This document shows positions 12,330-23,366 of a stretch of 64,000 nt of DNA, in pieces (positions within the stretch are counted from its first letter, which is position 1; each line of letters opens with the position of its first letter). The notes beneath the pieces were generated by a model. That model did no database searches. It saw only the letters and a program-made list of their open reading frames with translations, and was not told where the DNA came from. The stretch spans positions 124,001-188,000 of the forward strand of contig NC_066328.1 of the NCBI RefSeq assembly GCF_022539315.1. The letters run 5' to 3'. The translations under genes were made by a program, and so were the position numbers. Source of the stretch: Serinus canaria. Taxonomy: Eukaryota; Chordata; Aves; Passeriformes; Fringillidae.

Positions 12330-13560
12330 GTGGTTCGGTTTTTTTCCCTCCCGCTATCACGGGGCAGCTCAGCCGCAGTGGCCCAGGCCCCGCGGTGCGG
12401 CGGAGGAGCCGGGCCGGGCCGGGCCTGCCGGGGCCGGAGGAGTCCCCGGGGCAGGAGCCCCGCGCCCCCGCGGGAGGGGAAGCGCCTCGCCTCACCCGGG
12501 CCCGCCCCCGCACTCCGCTTCTAGAAGGTACCGACGGTCGCTGCCCCGGGGCGCCCGGCCCCCACACCGCCTCCCCTCGAACCGGGCACACCGCGGGGGC
12601 ACGGGCAGCAGGGACCCGCCAGTGGTGGCGATGGAGCGAAGGTCTGTGAGAGGTGGCCGAGGCTGCATCCCTGAGCGGCCCCCGCCACCCCCTCGGCCCT
12701 CCCGCTTCCCTGCACTGGGGCCCCCGCCCGGCCGTGGCCAAAATAGTCGCGGGGCGGCGGCACTCACCTCCTCGGCCTGCTTGCGCAGCGCCTTCTCCCG
12801 CTCGTACTGCGTGAGCAGCTGCTCGTTGTCCTCCCGCAGCAGCTCCAGTTCCACCTCGTGCTCCTGGTTGTCGGTGAGCACCGAGTCCAGGTTCTCCAGC
12901 ACCGTCACCACCAGCGGCATCAGCTCCTTCACCACCTCCTCGTCGTAGCAGTGGATCAGTCGCTCGAACTCGCGGTAGATGCTGTTGGCGAGGCCCGAGA
13001 CCCGCTCCGACATCACCGACCCCGAGCAGTAATCGTCGCCCGGGTACCCCCCCACGCCTCCATCGTCTAGCTGGATCTCCAGCATCCTGCCGGCCGACAG
13101 CTCCCGGCCCCGCGCCGCTCGCCTCTGCTTCGGGCCCAGCTGACGCCTCCGCCACCGGACGCTACCCCGCTCCGCCCCACACGCGGCGTCACGGTCTGCG
13201 GACACCGGTCGGGGCGGAGCGCGGCGGCACCGCCCAGAGCTTCTTGATCGGGGTTGCGGTCTACCGGTGCTGAGAGCAGGCCGGCGCCGCAGTGCCTCTG
13301 GCACTGGAGACAGGAGCGGTAGCGGTGACGGCGAGCCGCCCGCGCAGCACACCGCGCCGGCAGCGAGCCCGCCCGCGGCCGGTCCCGGGTCCCGCGGCAG
13401 ACAAAGCGCCGCGCACCGGGGCTCCACGCAAGGCGCGATGGGCGCGCGCCAGGCCCCGCTCTGCGGCGTCACGCGCAGGGACACCGAGCCGGATCCAGCG
13501 CATGCCCGAGTCGCGCCGCATTCTCGGATCCGCACTGGCTCTGGGAGGCGCGTTAAGAGA
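12330..13560. promoter_or_regulatory. MAPK8IP3: CpG island and promoter region of MAPK8IP3
   Basis: A sharply bounded GC-rich block dense in CpG, set in AT-rich surroundings. It covers the 5' part of intron 1, exon 1, and the upstream sequence on the minus strand. I see no TATA box near a plausible start, so it looks like a CpG-island promoter. The exact transcription start cannot be read from sequence alone. Confidence 0.85.
12768..13085 (-). CDS. MAPK8IP3: MAPK8IP3 (JIP3) coding exon 1, JNK-interacting protein 3
   Basis: This 318-bp exon encodes the first 106 residues and ends exactly on a codon boundary at a GTGAGT donor. JIP3 is a scaffold that links JNK signalling modules and kinesin-1/dynein to vesicles in axonal transport. 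The exon covers the N-terminal RH1 region. Residues 19-33 ([15 protein letters not shown]) and the later LIHCYDEE and ENLDSVL stretches are JIP3-type. The close paralogue SPAG9 (JIP4) differs at these sites. The C-terminal 35 residues ([20 protein letters not shown] and on) begin the coiled coil. I chose the ATG at 13085 because the family similarity starts there, although the frame stays open further upstream. Later exons lie outside the window. The neighbouring JPT2 gene on the same strand supports orthology. Confidence 0.94.
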
Positions 13561-14404
13561 CCCGTTACAGCCGGGGCATTTGTACTTCCAAGATCAGGCA
13601 GCCGTAGTTACTACAGAGAAAGCAGACAAGGACCTGTTCAGGGATGAACTGAAAGCCAGAGGGCCAAATTGGCCATCTCAAGTCTTCAAAAAAAATTCAG
13701 CACGACCACCGAATTTAATCAGTAGATTTCCCAAAGCAACAGCAGCACACACCACATTATGGGCAGAAGCTCCAGCAAATTACGGGCGGCAGCCTCCAGC
13801 ATCCTCAGCAGGTGTCACAAAAGTCAGAGTCTGCCACATCCTGGGCTCAGCTGAGTTTGGGCTGTAGAGTTGGAAGAAGACAGCAGGAATCATTCTTCTC
13901 TGTACTGAGAACAGCCTGGCAGGAGAAAGAAATAGGCTCCCCTATTTGAGGGAAATTTGAGAAAAGGCTCCCCACACCTTCATTTGGCTTAGAGCTCTCA
14001 GAGTGTAATTCCAAGGTTGTGACTAATAATCACCCTAAAAGCTTCATATTGCACAAAGGGAAAGAACTTTAACCCTATCCAGAAAGCCTAATTGCAATGG
14101 GAATATCACATCTCAGTGGTAATTAGGAATTTTAAGTTTCATGACTGTTTTGTTCTATGTTACATCATTATAGCTGACTGCATACTGATAGATTTAGAGC
14201 ATAGCTTTTAGACAGCTACTTTTACAGCAAAAACCTATTTGTCTCTTAAAAAAGGAGAATTGAAAGGGAAGGAATGGAATGGAACGGAATAGAATAATAC
14301 TGAATGAAATAGGTGTAGCTCACTTGGAAGGGTCCTACAATAATTGAGGCTGAGGTGTAATTAGTTATGCGATGGAGCACCAGTAGATTGTGAGGCATCT
14401 GAAT
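13561..14404. other. Intergenic, upstream of MAPK8IP3, no gene seen
   Basis: AT-richer sequence beyond the CpG island. It contains a short 'ggaatggaatggaacggaat' pentamer run near 14272 and nothing else that I recognise. Confidence 0.6.
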
Positions 14405-14800
14405 GTGTTGCCTGATCCGAAGAAAACACAAAACAACCGGAGTTGCTTTATGCGGTGCTTTATTGAGGGCCCTGGGAGCCTGAAGACTTTCGTCCAAAGT
14501 CAGAGCCCCAAATTCGCGACAGAATCTGCAGGGTTTATATACTTTACTTAACATGATTGCTTCATCTGATCTATGTGCATCGCTAAGCATCTTTAGAGGT
14601 ATACAGAGATTTATTAGGTACATCATGACATTTGTTACTTAGCCAGAAGGTACATTCCATAGATAAGATTTGGTACATTCTCTAGATAATACATTCTCTG
14701 GATCTACCATGCACTAAAGTTCACTTAAAGTTTACCGGGCCTACTGCGGCCTTAGCATAACTACTGCTACTCATGCTAACTATCATATTGTTTCACTAAT
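14405..14800 (-). mobile_element. Probable solo LTR, minus orientation
   Basis: On the minus strand it shows a TATA box ('gtatataaaccctgcag'), then about 90 bp later 'ccctcaataaagcaccgc' as polyadenylation signal, then a GT-rich stretch ('ggttgttttgtgttttctt'), and an end near 'ggcaacaca'. This is the standard U3-R-U5 order. No primer-binding site follows it, so it is a solo LTR. The U3 start near 14795 is approximate, and no duplication was found. Confidence 0.65.
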
Positions 14801-16302
14801 CTAGACATCTATCTATTAACTAAAATACGTTTTTCAATAATTGTCGAACTTCTGCAACAAATGTAACAACCAGATTTTCAAATGTTTCCACACAGTGCAG
14901 ACCCAGCCAAGCGCATCAAAGGCACTGAGCACAAGAAACAAATGTGAAGAAACTCCTGCTCAAAAATTTAAAACGCAATATGTCACCCATGTACGGGCTT
15001 TGATTTACTCTATCTTGTATGGGAAACTTTATAGACCAAGAGTTGTACTGTTATTCACAACAAACACAAGAGTGTGCTTTATAAAATGCAAGATTGCATT
15101 TAACATATTATGAATAAAAATGTACAGGTGAACAGACAGAGAAGCAAGGCAGACAAAGAGAGAGGTAAGACTTATTCACTAATTCCATATTACACTTCTA
15201 ATCTCCTGTAATCTCGAGAGCATGTAAAAACATTTATAAAGTTTTCTTGAATTTTGTCCACATACATAAGAAACTGAAACAGTGGACGTGACACAAACTA
15301 AAGCCTGTTGAACCACAGAGACTGATGAGCTCATGGCATTACCCAGTCTTCTGACTGTAATCCCAACAGGTCTAGCAGGCATCCCTGAGGGGAGGGGATA
15401 TCAGCTGAAGTGCATCCTCCTTTCTACAAAAGAATCCTGGTTCAGGTCCAGTGACGTTGTTAAAGCTCCCGCTGAAAGACAGTGATTACCTTAACTTAAA
15501 TTGTACATTAAAATATACATTCCTATATTTATAAATTCATAAATAACTTCAAGTCTAGAGATCAGTCAAGAAATGGCAGGAATGCTAGATGCTGCCATGC
15601 GTGAGAAAGAATTAAAATACCACTTCCAGATCAAAGTTGGCAAGCAAAATATTTGCTTATTCTACCATTTTGGGGTTTTATTGCATCTAGCATATGAGTT
15701 TATTGAGGATTCAAGTTGTTATTTGCTTAGCACTAAAAGCAAAATAAAAACTGATTGTGCTACACGTATGCAATTGTGTTATGGCTGCAAGGGCGCTTTG
15801 CTGAAGAGCTCACCTTTCCAAGGAGGTAAAGGAAAGGCACAAGGAGTGAGGAATGGATAGAAACACTGAGACTATGCAAGGGAAATCAGGATTCTTTTGT
15901 AATAACCATATGATCTCCAATTAACTACTGGGGTTTTTTTCCCTTAGACAGGTGGAGCTTTGCTTTGTGAAAGAATAAGTATTTTTAGGTGTCTTGGTGT
16001 GGATATTCTCAGTTCAGTTGAGGAAAGAACAGAGATAACTTCTCGCAGTCTGAGCCTGGAAATCATAGAGGAAAAAATTAAAACAATTATTATCTCTCTT
16101 TCTGTAACCATAGTTTATAGATATGGTTCTCCAGAGTGTGCTATTCATAGTTCACCAATAGTGTGAGATGTTTCTACTTTGAGACCAATCAAGTATCATC
16201 TTAGCGAGTCACTTTATAAAAAGACCCACTACTTTCATTAAATGCTTTTGCCTTCTGATCCACCTGAAGACTGGAGTCTTCTTTCCGTCCCCAACTCAAC
16301 AG
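14801..16302. other. Intergenic, no gene recognised
   Basis: AT-rich sequence without a convincing exon, RNA gene or named repeat. Short open frames here have no recognisable features. A 'ctttataaaaagaccc' TATA-like stretch near 16213 and 'cattaaatgc' near 16238, just before the next LTR, may be the tail of another degraded LTR, but I cannot bound it. Confidence 0.5.
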
Positions 16303-17460
16303 TGTCATCTTGGTTTGAAAGACAGGTGTCTGCCAAGGAAGGTGGGAACTTCCCTTGGAATAGAAAATGTGACTGCCTTCCCTCCAAATTATTATAACTC
16401 TGAAATTATGGGGCTTTCGGGAAAAGACATGAAAAAAGGAATAACGGCTCTTTACTAGTAGATCTATATATACATTTTACAAGGCAAACAAATATCAACA
16501 ATGTCAGTAACAGCAAACAAAAATACAGAAACCCAACCACAGCCTTGTCTCAGCTGCAGGCACCTTCCCCTTTAGTGCAGTTCTGGTCAGAGCCAGCAGG
16601 GGCGCTGGTGGCTCCTGGCCATGCAGGGCAGGTGTGATGATTCCCCCGCTGCTGCAGGGGGCGCTGTGACGTGAGCTCAGCCCCTTCTCCGCATGGTGAT
16701 GGCCCCTCAGCTGGCAGGGCAGAGAGAAAAGGGCCTTTATTTACAAACCCAGTGCCCCTCCAGATGGAGAAATGGGCTTCAGCAGGAATCTCAGAGCACT
16801 GCCTGGAACAGCAGAGAGGTGTGTGCCCAGGGTGACAAAGAAAATGTAGCAGAAAACTTCAGCTTTAGCAGGAGCTGCAAGTGTTGGATGGACGCAGCGT
16901 GTTGAGTTAGGGTGTAGCACCAAGGCAGCTGCAGAAAGCAGCAGGCTGGGCAGCAGCAGCTGGGCTTCTCCATAGCAGCGGCCACACACACCAAGGAGAC
17001 ATGGCCTCGTGGAAGAGTTTTGGGTCCTGGGTTTTCCCTGGCGGCACCCAAGAAGATGGTGATGGTCCTTTCCACTCAGATCAGGTATTACTAAGGTCCC
17101 AGTTCAATGGCTGCTCTTAGGAGCAGAGGCTCACCTACATTAAGGAAGAAAGCAGTAATGGGCTCCACAGTGGCAGCAAATTCCCCCATGGTAGCAGCAG
17201 CTCCACTGTTCCCCTCTGAACCCGAGAGTGAGAGAAGAGCCAAGCCCAGCCCCCTGACCCCCCAGCAAAAAGTCTCCAGCTATCTTTGTCCTTCCCAAGA
17301 GAAACGCCCCCAGCTAAGTCTGCAGCCTGTTGCATGCCTTCCCCCCCCCCCCCCTTGGGCACTTCTTTTGTCTCTCTTAAGTGCTGGTCATTATTATCTC
17401 TTAGGCAACAGATGGGAGAAAATTCCCTGTGTGGGGGAAAAAAATCCTAACATTAGGTTT
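16303..17460 (-). mobile_element. LTR, minus orientation; U5/R clear, U3 side uncertain
   Basis: The left 150 bp ('tggtttgaaagacaggtgtc' and on, to 'gaaattatggggctttcggg') is clearly homologous to the left end of the LTR at 30935-31561. It represents the U5/R end of a minus-oriented LTR. To the right the sequence differs from that copy and becomes GC-rich, with CCAAT-poor U3-like text and a 14-C run at about 17341. The right boundary is therefore a guess, and the last several hundred bases might be unrelated. Confidence 0.55.
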
Positions 17461-17809
17461 CTACGTTGATGGCACACAACCCACGAAAATACTGTCTTGT
17501 TTTTAGTACTGAGAAATTACCTTCAATTAGTACTGAGCTGAAATTCAAGGTGTTGTTTCAACAGCAAAAGATGGACCACAGTAGCATAGGACAGTTGTGG
17601 TAAAGGAAGAATTTATGTAAACCAGATTTTATGTGAGAAACAGAGTTCACTTTCTAGAATTTTTAAAAGTTTAATAAAGGATAAAAGAATAATTCAGTGC
17701 TGGGGCGCTTTTGGCCAAAGAGCACACTGGTAGCTTAAAGTCATGTTCTCTATACACAGTTACATCGCTGGGGTTACATATATATTCATTATGAGAGGAA
17801 GAGCAGATT

Positions 17810-18328
17810 TCTTTACAAACAAGCTGTGGGTCTGCTGGTAGATAAAACTGGCTCTGGAAGATAAAAGAAACAATGGAAAGGATTCCAATGATTGATAAAT
17901 GGAAAAAGATATTTGCTTTTACAAATAAACTTTAGGTTTGCTGATAAACTAAATTAGTCATTGAGAGATGAAAGAAACAATGAGGAAGAAAAACCCCTGA
18001 ATTCCGTAAGAATGAAAAATTAAAATAGAGGGTTATACATTAGGAGGAAATCTTTGGTATCAAGCATATTGGGAAGTCTGTACCTCTCAAGTACCTCAGC
18101 CAATGGGAAAAGAGAGAAGGGAAATGCGGCTGGGAAATTAGGATAAAAAGGAGGCTGCATCCTCCAAAAACTGGAGAGATCCTAGGGGAATGCCCCATGG
18201 CATCTCCCTTTATTTGAATAAAGCCAGAAAGGACTGCTCTGTCTCCTTTTTGGACATAAACCTCTGGTGTTTGTGGATTAATTTTCTTAACAATTATCTT
18301 ATAGATGAGTGAATGGTTAACTCTCACA
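17810..18328 (+). mobile_element. Solo LTR 'family D', plus orientation
   Basis: It pairs with a reversed copy at 21665-22215. Both have two tandem units of about 100 bp in U3, each beginning near 'tttacaaacaa' and including 'gaaagaaacaatg'. Both then have a TATA-like 'attaggataaaaaggag', a polyadenylation signal ('gaataaagcc' here), a U5 with 'ctttttggacataaac', and an end in CACA. A target duplication was not found. The name 'D' is only a label for this report. Confidence 0.75.
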
Positions 18329-18369
18329 ATTAAGGGGTGAACATTATATGTATGTTAAAAGAAGTTTTA

Positions 18370-18640
18370 TAAATGTATAGTTATGTTACTGTAATGTGCT
18401 CCCCCCACACTATGTCTTATCATGGGATGGTTTTGGTAATCTGGGGATTTGGGAAGGTTGGTTTGTTACTATGGCAGCACCTGACCTCCAATCAGAATGT
18501 AAGAAAGTGACCTCTACCACTGGACAGCAAGGAAGGAGTTGATTGACAAGGCTCTAGGAGAGGCTAGAGCTATAAAAGGTAAAGCATCCATCTTGAAGAC
18601 AAGCCGGCCACATGGTAGGCAGCCACAGGAGGCTTCCGGT
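18370..18640 (+). mobile_element. Possible truncated LTR, plus orientation
   Basis: A U3-like stretch ('aatgtgctccccccacac' through 'ctccaatcagaatg', with an inverted CCAAT) leads to a TATA box 'gagctataaaaggtaaag' near 18570. About 70 bp later it meets the next LTR without a polyadenylation signal. It may be a truncated copy cut by that insertion. Confidence 0.4.
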
Positions 18641-18642
18641 GC

Positions 18643-19657
18643 TGTTTTCTGGTTTGAAAGCAAAACCAGTGAGACACTCCAAGTCAGAAATACAATTTAT
18701 TAGGAAAAGGGAAAAGAAAACCAAAATGCATGCAATGATACAAAAGAAAAACCACTGAAAAGTCAGAATACTGTTGTATTGCACTAAACAGTTTATTTAG
18801 TTGTTTTGCACTGGGTGATTAGAGTTTTTGCACTGAGTGGTCCTTATATTGAACTGAATAGTTGATGTTATATCACATGGTTTGTTCTTCCCCCCATCAC
18901 ATGGTCTTTCCCTCACCCACCCCAGTACCCCCCCGGTGGTCTCTTCCTGGGTTACCCCTCCCCTTGACACTCCTCACTGGTATCCCATTGGCTGTGGACC
19001 TCCTCCTCTGCCCCCCATTCCCCCAGGTATAAAAGTCTCCTGTCATGAGGCCATGCCCTCTTTCTCACCTGGGAAATCACAAGAGCCTCAGGTGTCTCCT
19101 AGCTAGTCAATAAACAGAGGATGTTCGTCCCCATGTGGAGAAGAGTGCTTCTTGTCTTTTGCTTTTGTCTATGTAAGATTGCGTGGGCTAGAGTCAATAG
19201 CTAGCTGGAGTGGACCCAAACAGCCCGTCTGAGCCACGGTCTTACAGAATACAACCTGACATCCTGTTGGTCAGGGTGTTGGCAGCAGCCCAGTTGGATT
19301 GGTGGCTGCAGTCCTCCTGGTGTGGCAGATGTGGTTCTGTTGGAGCAGTGATACTGTAGAAAGGGTGTAGTCTTCCTCTGAAGATCCAGTAGGAAAGCCG
19401 CCTGTTCCTCTGGAAATCCAGTGGAAAGACTGACTCTTCTGTCCCAAATCCCAGATTATATCCGGGTGGGGATGCTTAGCTTCTCCCCCCTGGGCGGAGC
19501 ATTTTACAATGGGCTGTTATCATTCTCTGAGTCATGTGGTCCGTCCATTAAACAGAAATGGCTCCTGGAGGGAGTTATCTCTGAGTCATGGGGAAAGGCA
19601 TTGATAGGCCCATTAACAGCAGATAAGGAAAAAACAATGCCCTGCCTGGTTTTAACA
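18643..19657 (-). mobile_element. Older LTR, minus orientation, split by a younger LTR
   Basis: The right part (19253-19657) matches the LTR at 30935-31561 along most of its length, and both end in 'cctggttttaaca'. On the minus strand it has a TATA-like 'ccggatataatctg'. The left part (18643-18771) holds the R/U5 end, including 'aatacaatttattagg'. The two halves are separated by the 475-bp element at 18772-19246. The interruption is marked by a duplicated GAATAC, so this LTR was present first. Confidence 0.75.
18772..19246 (+). mobile_element. Younger solo LTR inserted in an older LTR (475 bp)
   Basis: The element starts TGTTGTATTGCAC and ends GGTCTTACA, so it has TG...CA ends. It is flanked by GAATAC at 18766-18771 and 19247-19252, a 6-bp target-site duplication. 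Inside are a TATA box ('aggtataaaagtctcc', near 19026), a polyadenylation signal ('gtcaataaacagagg', near 19108), and a GT-rich U5. A 6-bp duplication is typical of betaretrovirus-like (ERVK) or alpharetrovirus-like integrases. The internal genes are absent, consistent with LTR-LTR recombination. Confidence 0.88.
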
Positions 19658-20329
19658 GCTCTTGAGGATGGGAATAGAATACATCTTAATATTGTAACCT
19701 AGGACACGCTGTTTTTCCTTATTTAGACCTTTTGTTGTATTTTTGCTAAGGTTGAAAAAACCTTTTAAAATTTTTAAAGGGAGTAGTTGTTTCTCACAAT
19801 TAGTTTATACATTATTAAACATTCCTTTGAGTTTCTGATGTTCCAGGACCTCTTGTTTGGTTTTAACCTCTGACTTGTCTGCAGGACATATATTTTACTT
19901 CTTCCTGTAGTTCCATCCTGTTGTTTAACACTCCCTGATAGCACAGAGTCAATAAATCTTTCCTGGATGCTTATGCTCTGTTTTTTGTCACTGTTATCTT
20001 ATCACTTGGAGAGGCCATCCACAGATGTAAGAAACAGCATAATTGATTTACACCATTCTCTGAGTTAGTTACATAAATGTATTTTAGTCTCTATTTTAAC
20101 ATTTTGCTACAGCCTACAATATATTTATCACACTACTATTAATATGAACTATACAGTGCATAAGCTAAAAATGGGACCACACTTCTGGTACTACAAATGA
20201 TTTCAGCATTTATTATAATAAAAAGGACCAAAGCAAAGGTGTCTGCGGGCCAAGCAAGGGCAATCCCATCAATGATGCTGCAGCGCCAGCACTGGGGCTC
20301 CTTGAGCAGCGATGGCCCCGATATACCAG
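19658..20329. other. Intergenic, AT-rich, no gene recognised
   Basis: No convincing exon or bounded repeat. 'gagtcaataaatctttcctgg' near 19947 resembles an LTR polyadenylation region, so another degraded LTR may lie here. Confidence 0.45.
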
Positions 20330-20910
20330 GTGGAGCAGGTGGAGTGGCACAGATTCAGTGGATCAGAAGTCCCTTTTTATCCTTGAAGTAAATAGGACAG
20401 GAGTTCTTTCTCCTTTTTAATGCCTTTATTAAAAGTGATCAGCTCAAGGTTGGGAGGCTCGATGAGTCTGCAGTCACACCACCATCACTCCCAGGAATGG
20501 TTCAGAGGAGGAGGAAAATGCAGCTTTGTCCACTAGGAGGTAGAGCTGGGGGTTCTGTCCTCACGAGACCAGTAGATATCCACCCCTTGTGCTGCTTTTC
20601 GATTTGATGTCCAGGGTACTGGCTCTAGTTGAGGTCCTCTTTGACTGGGGTGAGGGGAAAAAAAGGTTCTCAGCATCTCTGCAGGCTCTGGACCTTTGTC
20701 CTTATGTCCAGACATCACTTCGATCTCCTAATTCTGTGTTGGCTTGTTGCTTTTGGGGTTTTTTTTCAGTAAGTGTGGTGGGGGTCCTTCCTGTGGCATG
20801 CTGGGTCTGAGGTTATTTTGCATGTCCTCCGATGTCCGCTCCTTTCACTGTATGAGAAGGGCCATCCACCTGGCCCAGGCAGGGTGGTACTGATACAAAA
20901 AAAGGGGAAT
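20330..20910 (-). mobile_element. Probable LTR, minus orientation
   Basis: On the minus strand a polyadenylation signal ('tttaataaaggcattaaa', near 20425) follows a GC-richer U3-like stretch that includes 'agaacccccagctctacctc'. The boundaries are approximate, and neither TG/CA ends nor a duplication could be fixed. Confidence 0.45.
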
Positions 20911-21664
20911 TCTAAACAATAGAGGGTTAACGACTGACTCTTAACAGGTGATTACAGCATGAAGAAAGAACTCTGCCAGCAACTAGCTCCCAGCTCAACT
21001 TATAATTCTGCAACCCTTTAAAAAAAAAAAAGGGTAAACCTTTTTTTTACTCATAACAATCCGGGTTTTTGTTCCTTTGGCTTGGTTTCTTTTTGGATCC
21101 TTCATTTGCATGAAGGTTGAAGGCGCTTGGTTGGCCCATTACACTTCTGTCCAGGCTGGTTCATTTCGCTTGGGAGGTGGTGAATTTTACTTAGGTATAT
21201 TATGGTACATTGAATAGCATATTTCTTATAACTACCCTTTTAACCCTTTTTACCATAACCAAATTAACAGTACATGTTTAACAATTATCAACTATTTTAC
21301 AACAGTTTCTAATATATTTTTGACACATACATGAACTGACAGATTATACTATTTAACTTCAAAGTAGTTAAAAGTATAAGTTGTACCATATCAAAATACT
21401 TGTGATGCAAAAAGCTAATCTATGAATGCGAAAACCAATATTATATTATCATCTATAATATTCATAAGTTATTATTTTTGTTTAAAAATACATGGACAAC
21501 AGGAACTATTTGTGCTTTCTTTCAATAAGGCAGTAGTGTCTGGAGGGGTGACTGACAAGCGTTAGCTTCTGGTATAGGAGTATATAAAACCTTTTTTAAA
21601 AGGTTTATCTCTGACTAGAATAGGAACTGGTTAGTGGCATTCCTATTTAAAAATTTAAAAGAAA
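20911..21664. other. Intergenic or degraded ERV internal sequence
   Basis: The stretch includes homopolymer runs ('tttaaaaaaaaaaagggt') and AT-rich sequence between LTR copies. It could be an eroded internal part of an LTR element. I see no readable gag, pol or env segment. Confidence 0.35.
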
Positions 21665-22215
21665 TGTGTGATTTGGCTTCAAATTGTCCGGAAAATTCAT
21701 GCATGAACACCAAACGTTTATGTCCAAAAAGAAGACAGAGGAGTCCTGTAACTTTATTCAGATAAAGGGAGAGGTCATGGGGCATTTCCCCTGGGGTCTC
21801 TCAAATGTTTGGAGGACACAGTCTCCTTTTTATCCTAATTTTCTGGCCGCATGTCCATCTTTCTTTCTCCATTGTCTGAGGTACTTGACAGCTACACACT
21901 TTCTGAAACACCCAATACCTGAAATGCCTAATACCTAAGACCACCCTCTAGTTTATAACTCCCCACCATTTTTTCCTTGTTGTCACTCAGTGGAATTTCT
22001 TATGGATTTTATGGTTCTTCCCATTGTTTCTTTCATCTCTCTGTATTCAATTTGATTTATCAGCAGACCTACAGTTTGTTTGTAAAGACAAATCTCTCAT
22101 TCTATTTATCAATCAGTGGAATCTTTCTATTGTTTCTTTTATCTCTCAATATCTAGCTTTATTTACGAGCAGATCCACAGTTTGTTTGTAAAGACAAGTC
22201 CATCATTCCTTTCAG
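21665..22215 (-). mobile_element. Solo LTR 'family D', minus orientation
   Basis: This is the reversed homologue of 17810-18328. Reading the minus strand gives the same order: two tandem units around 'tttgtaaagac' reversed, the 'aattaggataaaaaggagac' TATA region, 'gaataaagttacagg', and 'ctttttggacataaacg'. By eye the two copies are about three-quarters identical. The inverted arrangement rules out the two being ends of one provirus. Confidence 0.75.
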
Positions 22216-23287
22216 AATAGTTTTATGAAGTTCATCTCCCATTGCAGAAGCTTCTTCCATATTTGTTAAGGTCAGGAAAACCCATTGTGGTAGTTTTACA
22301 AAACCTCATTTGTCAAGAAATTTCTGAACTGTGACTGGTGACTGGTGGTGACTGGTGCTTTGGCCAGGGAATGTGTGTTACAGAGATTGTTAGCTTTCAT
22401 TTTTAAATAGACAACCTGCCATGTATCTTGGAAACCCTTACCAGTATGTCCACCTTTAAAGTTTTAATTTTTAGTTTACAGCCATGGGGTGAAAGCAGTG
22501 GACCAACAGTTTACTCATGTAACCATGAGTAAACTAGTGAGTCAGCAAATATTAATCACAAGCCTAAGAAGCAGGATGCACCTTAGCTTTGTTAAGATAA
22601 GCTAAACAGAACATACCTTGTCAAGATAAAGAGAACAAAACCTGTTGAAACCAGCACAGAAAACGTGTAACCAGCTAGAAAAGGACTGGGCATAATTCAG
22701 AAAGGTGAAAAGTGCAAAGTGAGGAAGACTGCCGGTCTTTGTCAGAACAACCCGAGGAAGACCCAACCACCAATGCAACCACCAGAGTACACTGTGCTTG
22801 TGTGTCACATATGCTAATGATATTAATAACTTCTGAGAATTGATTTGTATAACCACTCCTATTGCAAGGAACGTAATGAATATGCATGACATTTAACCAT
22901 ATATTGTGCTGTGTAAAAGTGCTGGGTTAGCATGTTAGGAGGAGCAATCTCCCACATACCCACCTCACTGAGTCATGACGTCTCTGAAGTGACTCCTAGC
23001 TAAGCGTTGGAGTGAATCAGGAGCTATCTCAAATCAGACATCATCCTTGTAAGGTACTCAGAGACCACAGACTCTACTATTTCTGTTTGTTCTGTTCTTG
23101 TCTGACTGCAGACTCTGTGTAGTTTTCTACATTATTATAGAGTTTCCTTAATTAAATGGGCTGAAAAAAAAAAGATAAAACTATGGGTTGGACACATTCA
23201 CAACCAAGAAATTTTTGTATAGACTAGCTGTGTCCATCTGAGCACTCTATCATTGTTTGGTAAACAATACTCTCATTAGTCAAAATG
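22216..23287. other. Intergenic, with a possible further LTR near 22.9-23.16 kb
   Basis: No gene seen. The stretch 'gctgtgtaaaagtgctggg' near 22910, followed by 'gactgcagactctgtgtag' and 'ccttaattaaatgggctg' near 23150, has the feel of a U3-R-U5 with a variant polyadenylation signal. I could not fix its boundaries. Confidence 0.35.
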
Positions 23288-23364
23288 TCAATCTAATAAA
23301 TTTATAACTTTTTTTATAAATTTGGCTGCCAATTTTTTATAAATTTGGCTGATCATTTACAACA
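23288..23364 (+). mobile_element. 3' end fragment of the provirus LTR family ('family A')
   Basis: From 'tcaatctaataaatttataac' to 'gatcatttacaaca', this matches the last 80 bp of both LTRs of the provirus at 34-43 kb. The rest of the LTR is missing. The segment 'tttttataaatttggctg' is duplicated within it. It abuts the next LTR directly. Confidence 0.8.
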
Positions 23365-23366
23365 GG

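Larger units (their letters stand above)
1..12767 (-). other. MAPK8IP3: MAPK8IP3 intron 1 (partial, runs off the left edge)
   Basis: The splice donor of exon 1 lies just right of this block, and the gene reads leftwards. I looked on the minus strand for the next JIP3 exon, whose protein should continue the coiled coil with a KFIEFED-like stretch, and did not find it. The whole block therefore looks like first-intron sequence. It contains CR1 fragments, a G-rich purine repeat, an LTR-like element and a short tandem repeat, all listed separately. The remaining stretches (1-2040, 3950-5560, 5800-7250, 8000-9320 and 10235-12250) show no gene, RNA or named repeat that I can support. Assignment as intron is inference from gene direction and the absence of exon 2. 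Confidence 0.75.

Noticed and set aside
12768..13085. Assignment to SPAG9 (JIP4)
   Set aside because: The N-terminal [24 protein letters not shown] and [11 protein letters not shown] stretches fit JIP3 better, and JPT2 is the known neighbour of MAPK8IP3.
12325..13867. Other long frames on both strands around MAPK8IP3 exon 1
   Set aside because: High GC content removes stop codons in all frames; only the frame starting at 13085 shows family similarity and a proper donor.
17810..22215. A provirus bounded by the two family D LTRs
   Set aside because: The two copies are in opposite orientation, and no gag, pol or env lies between them.
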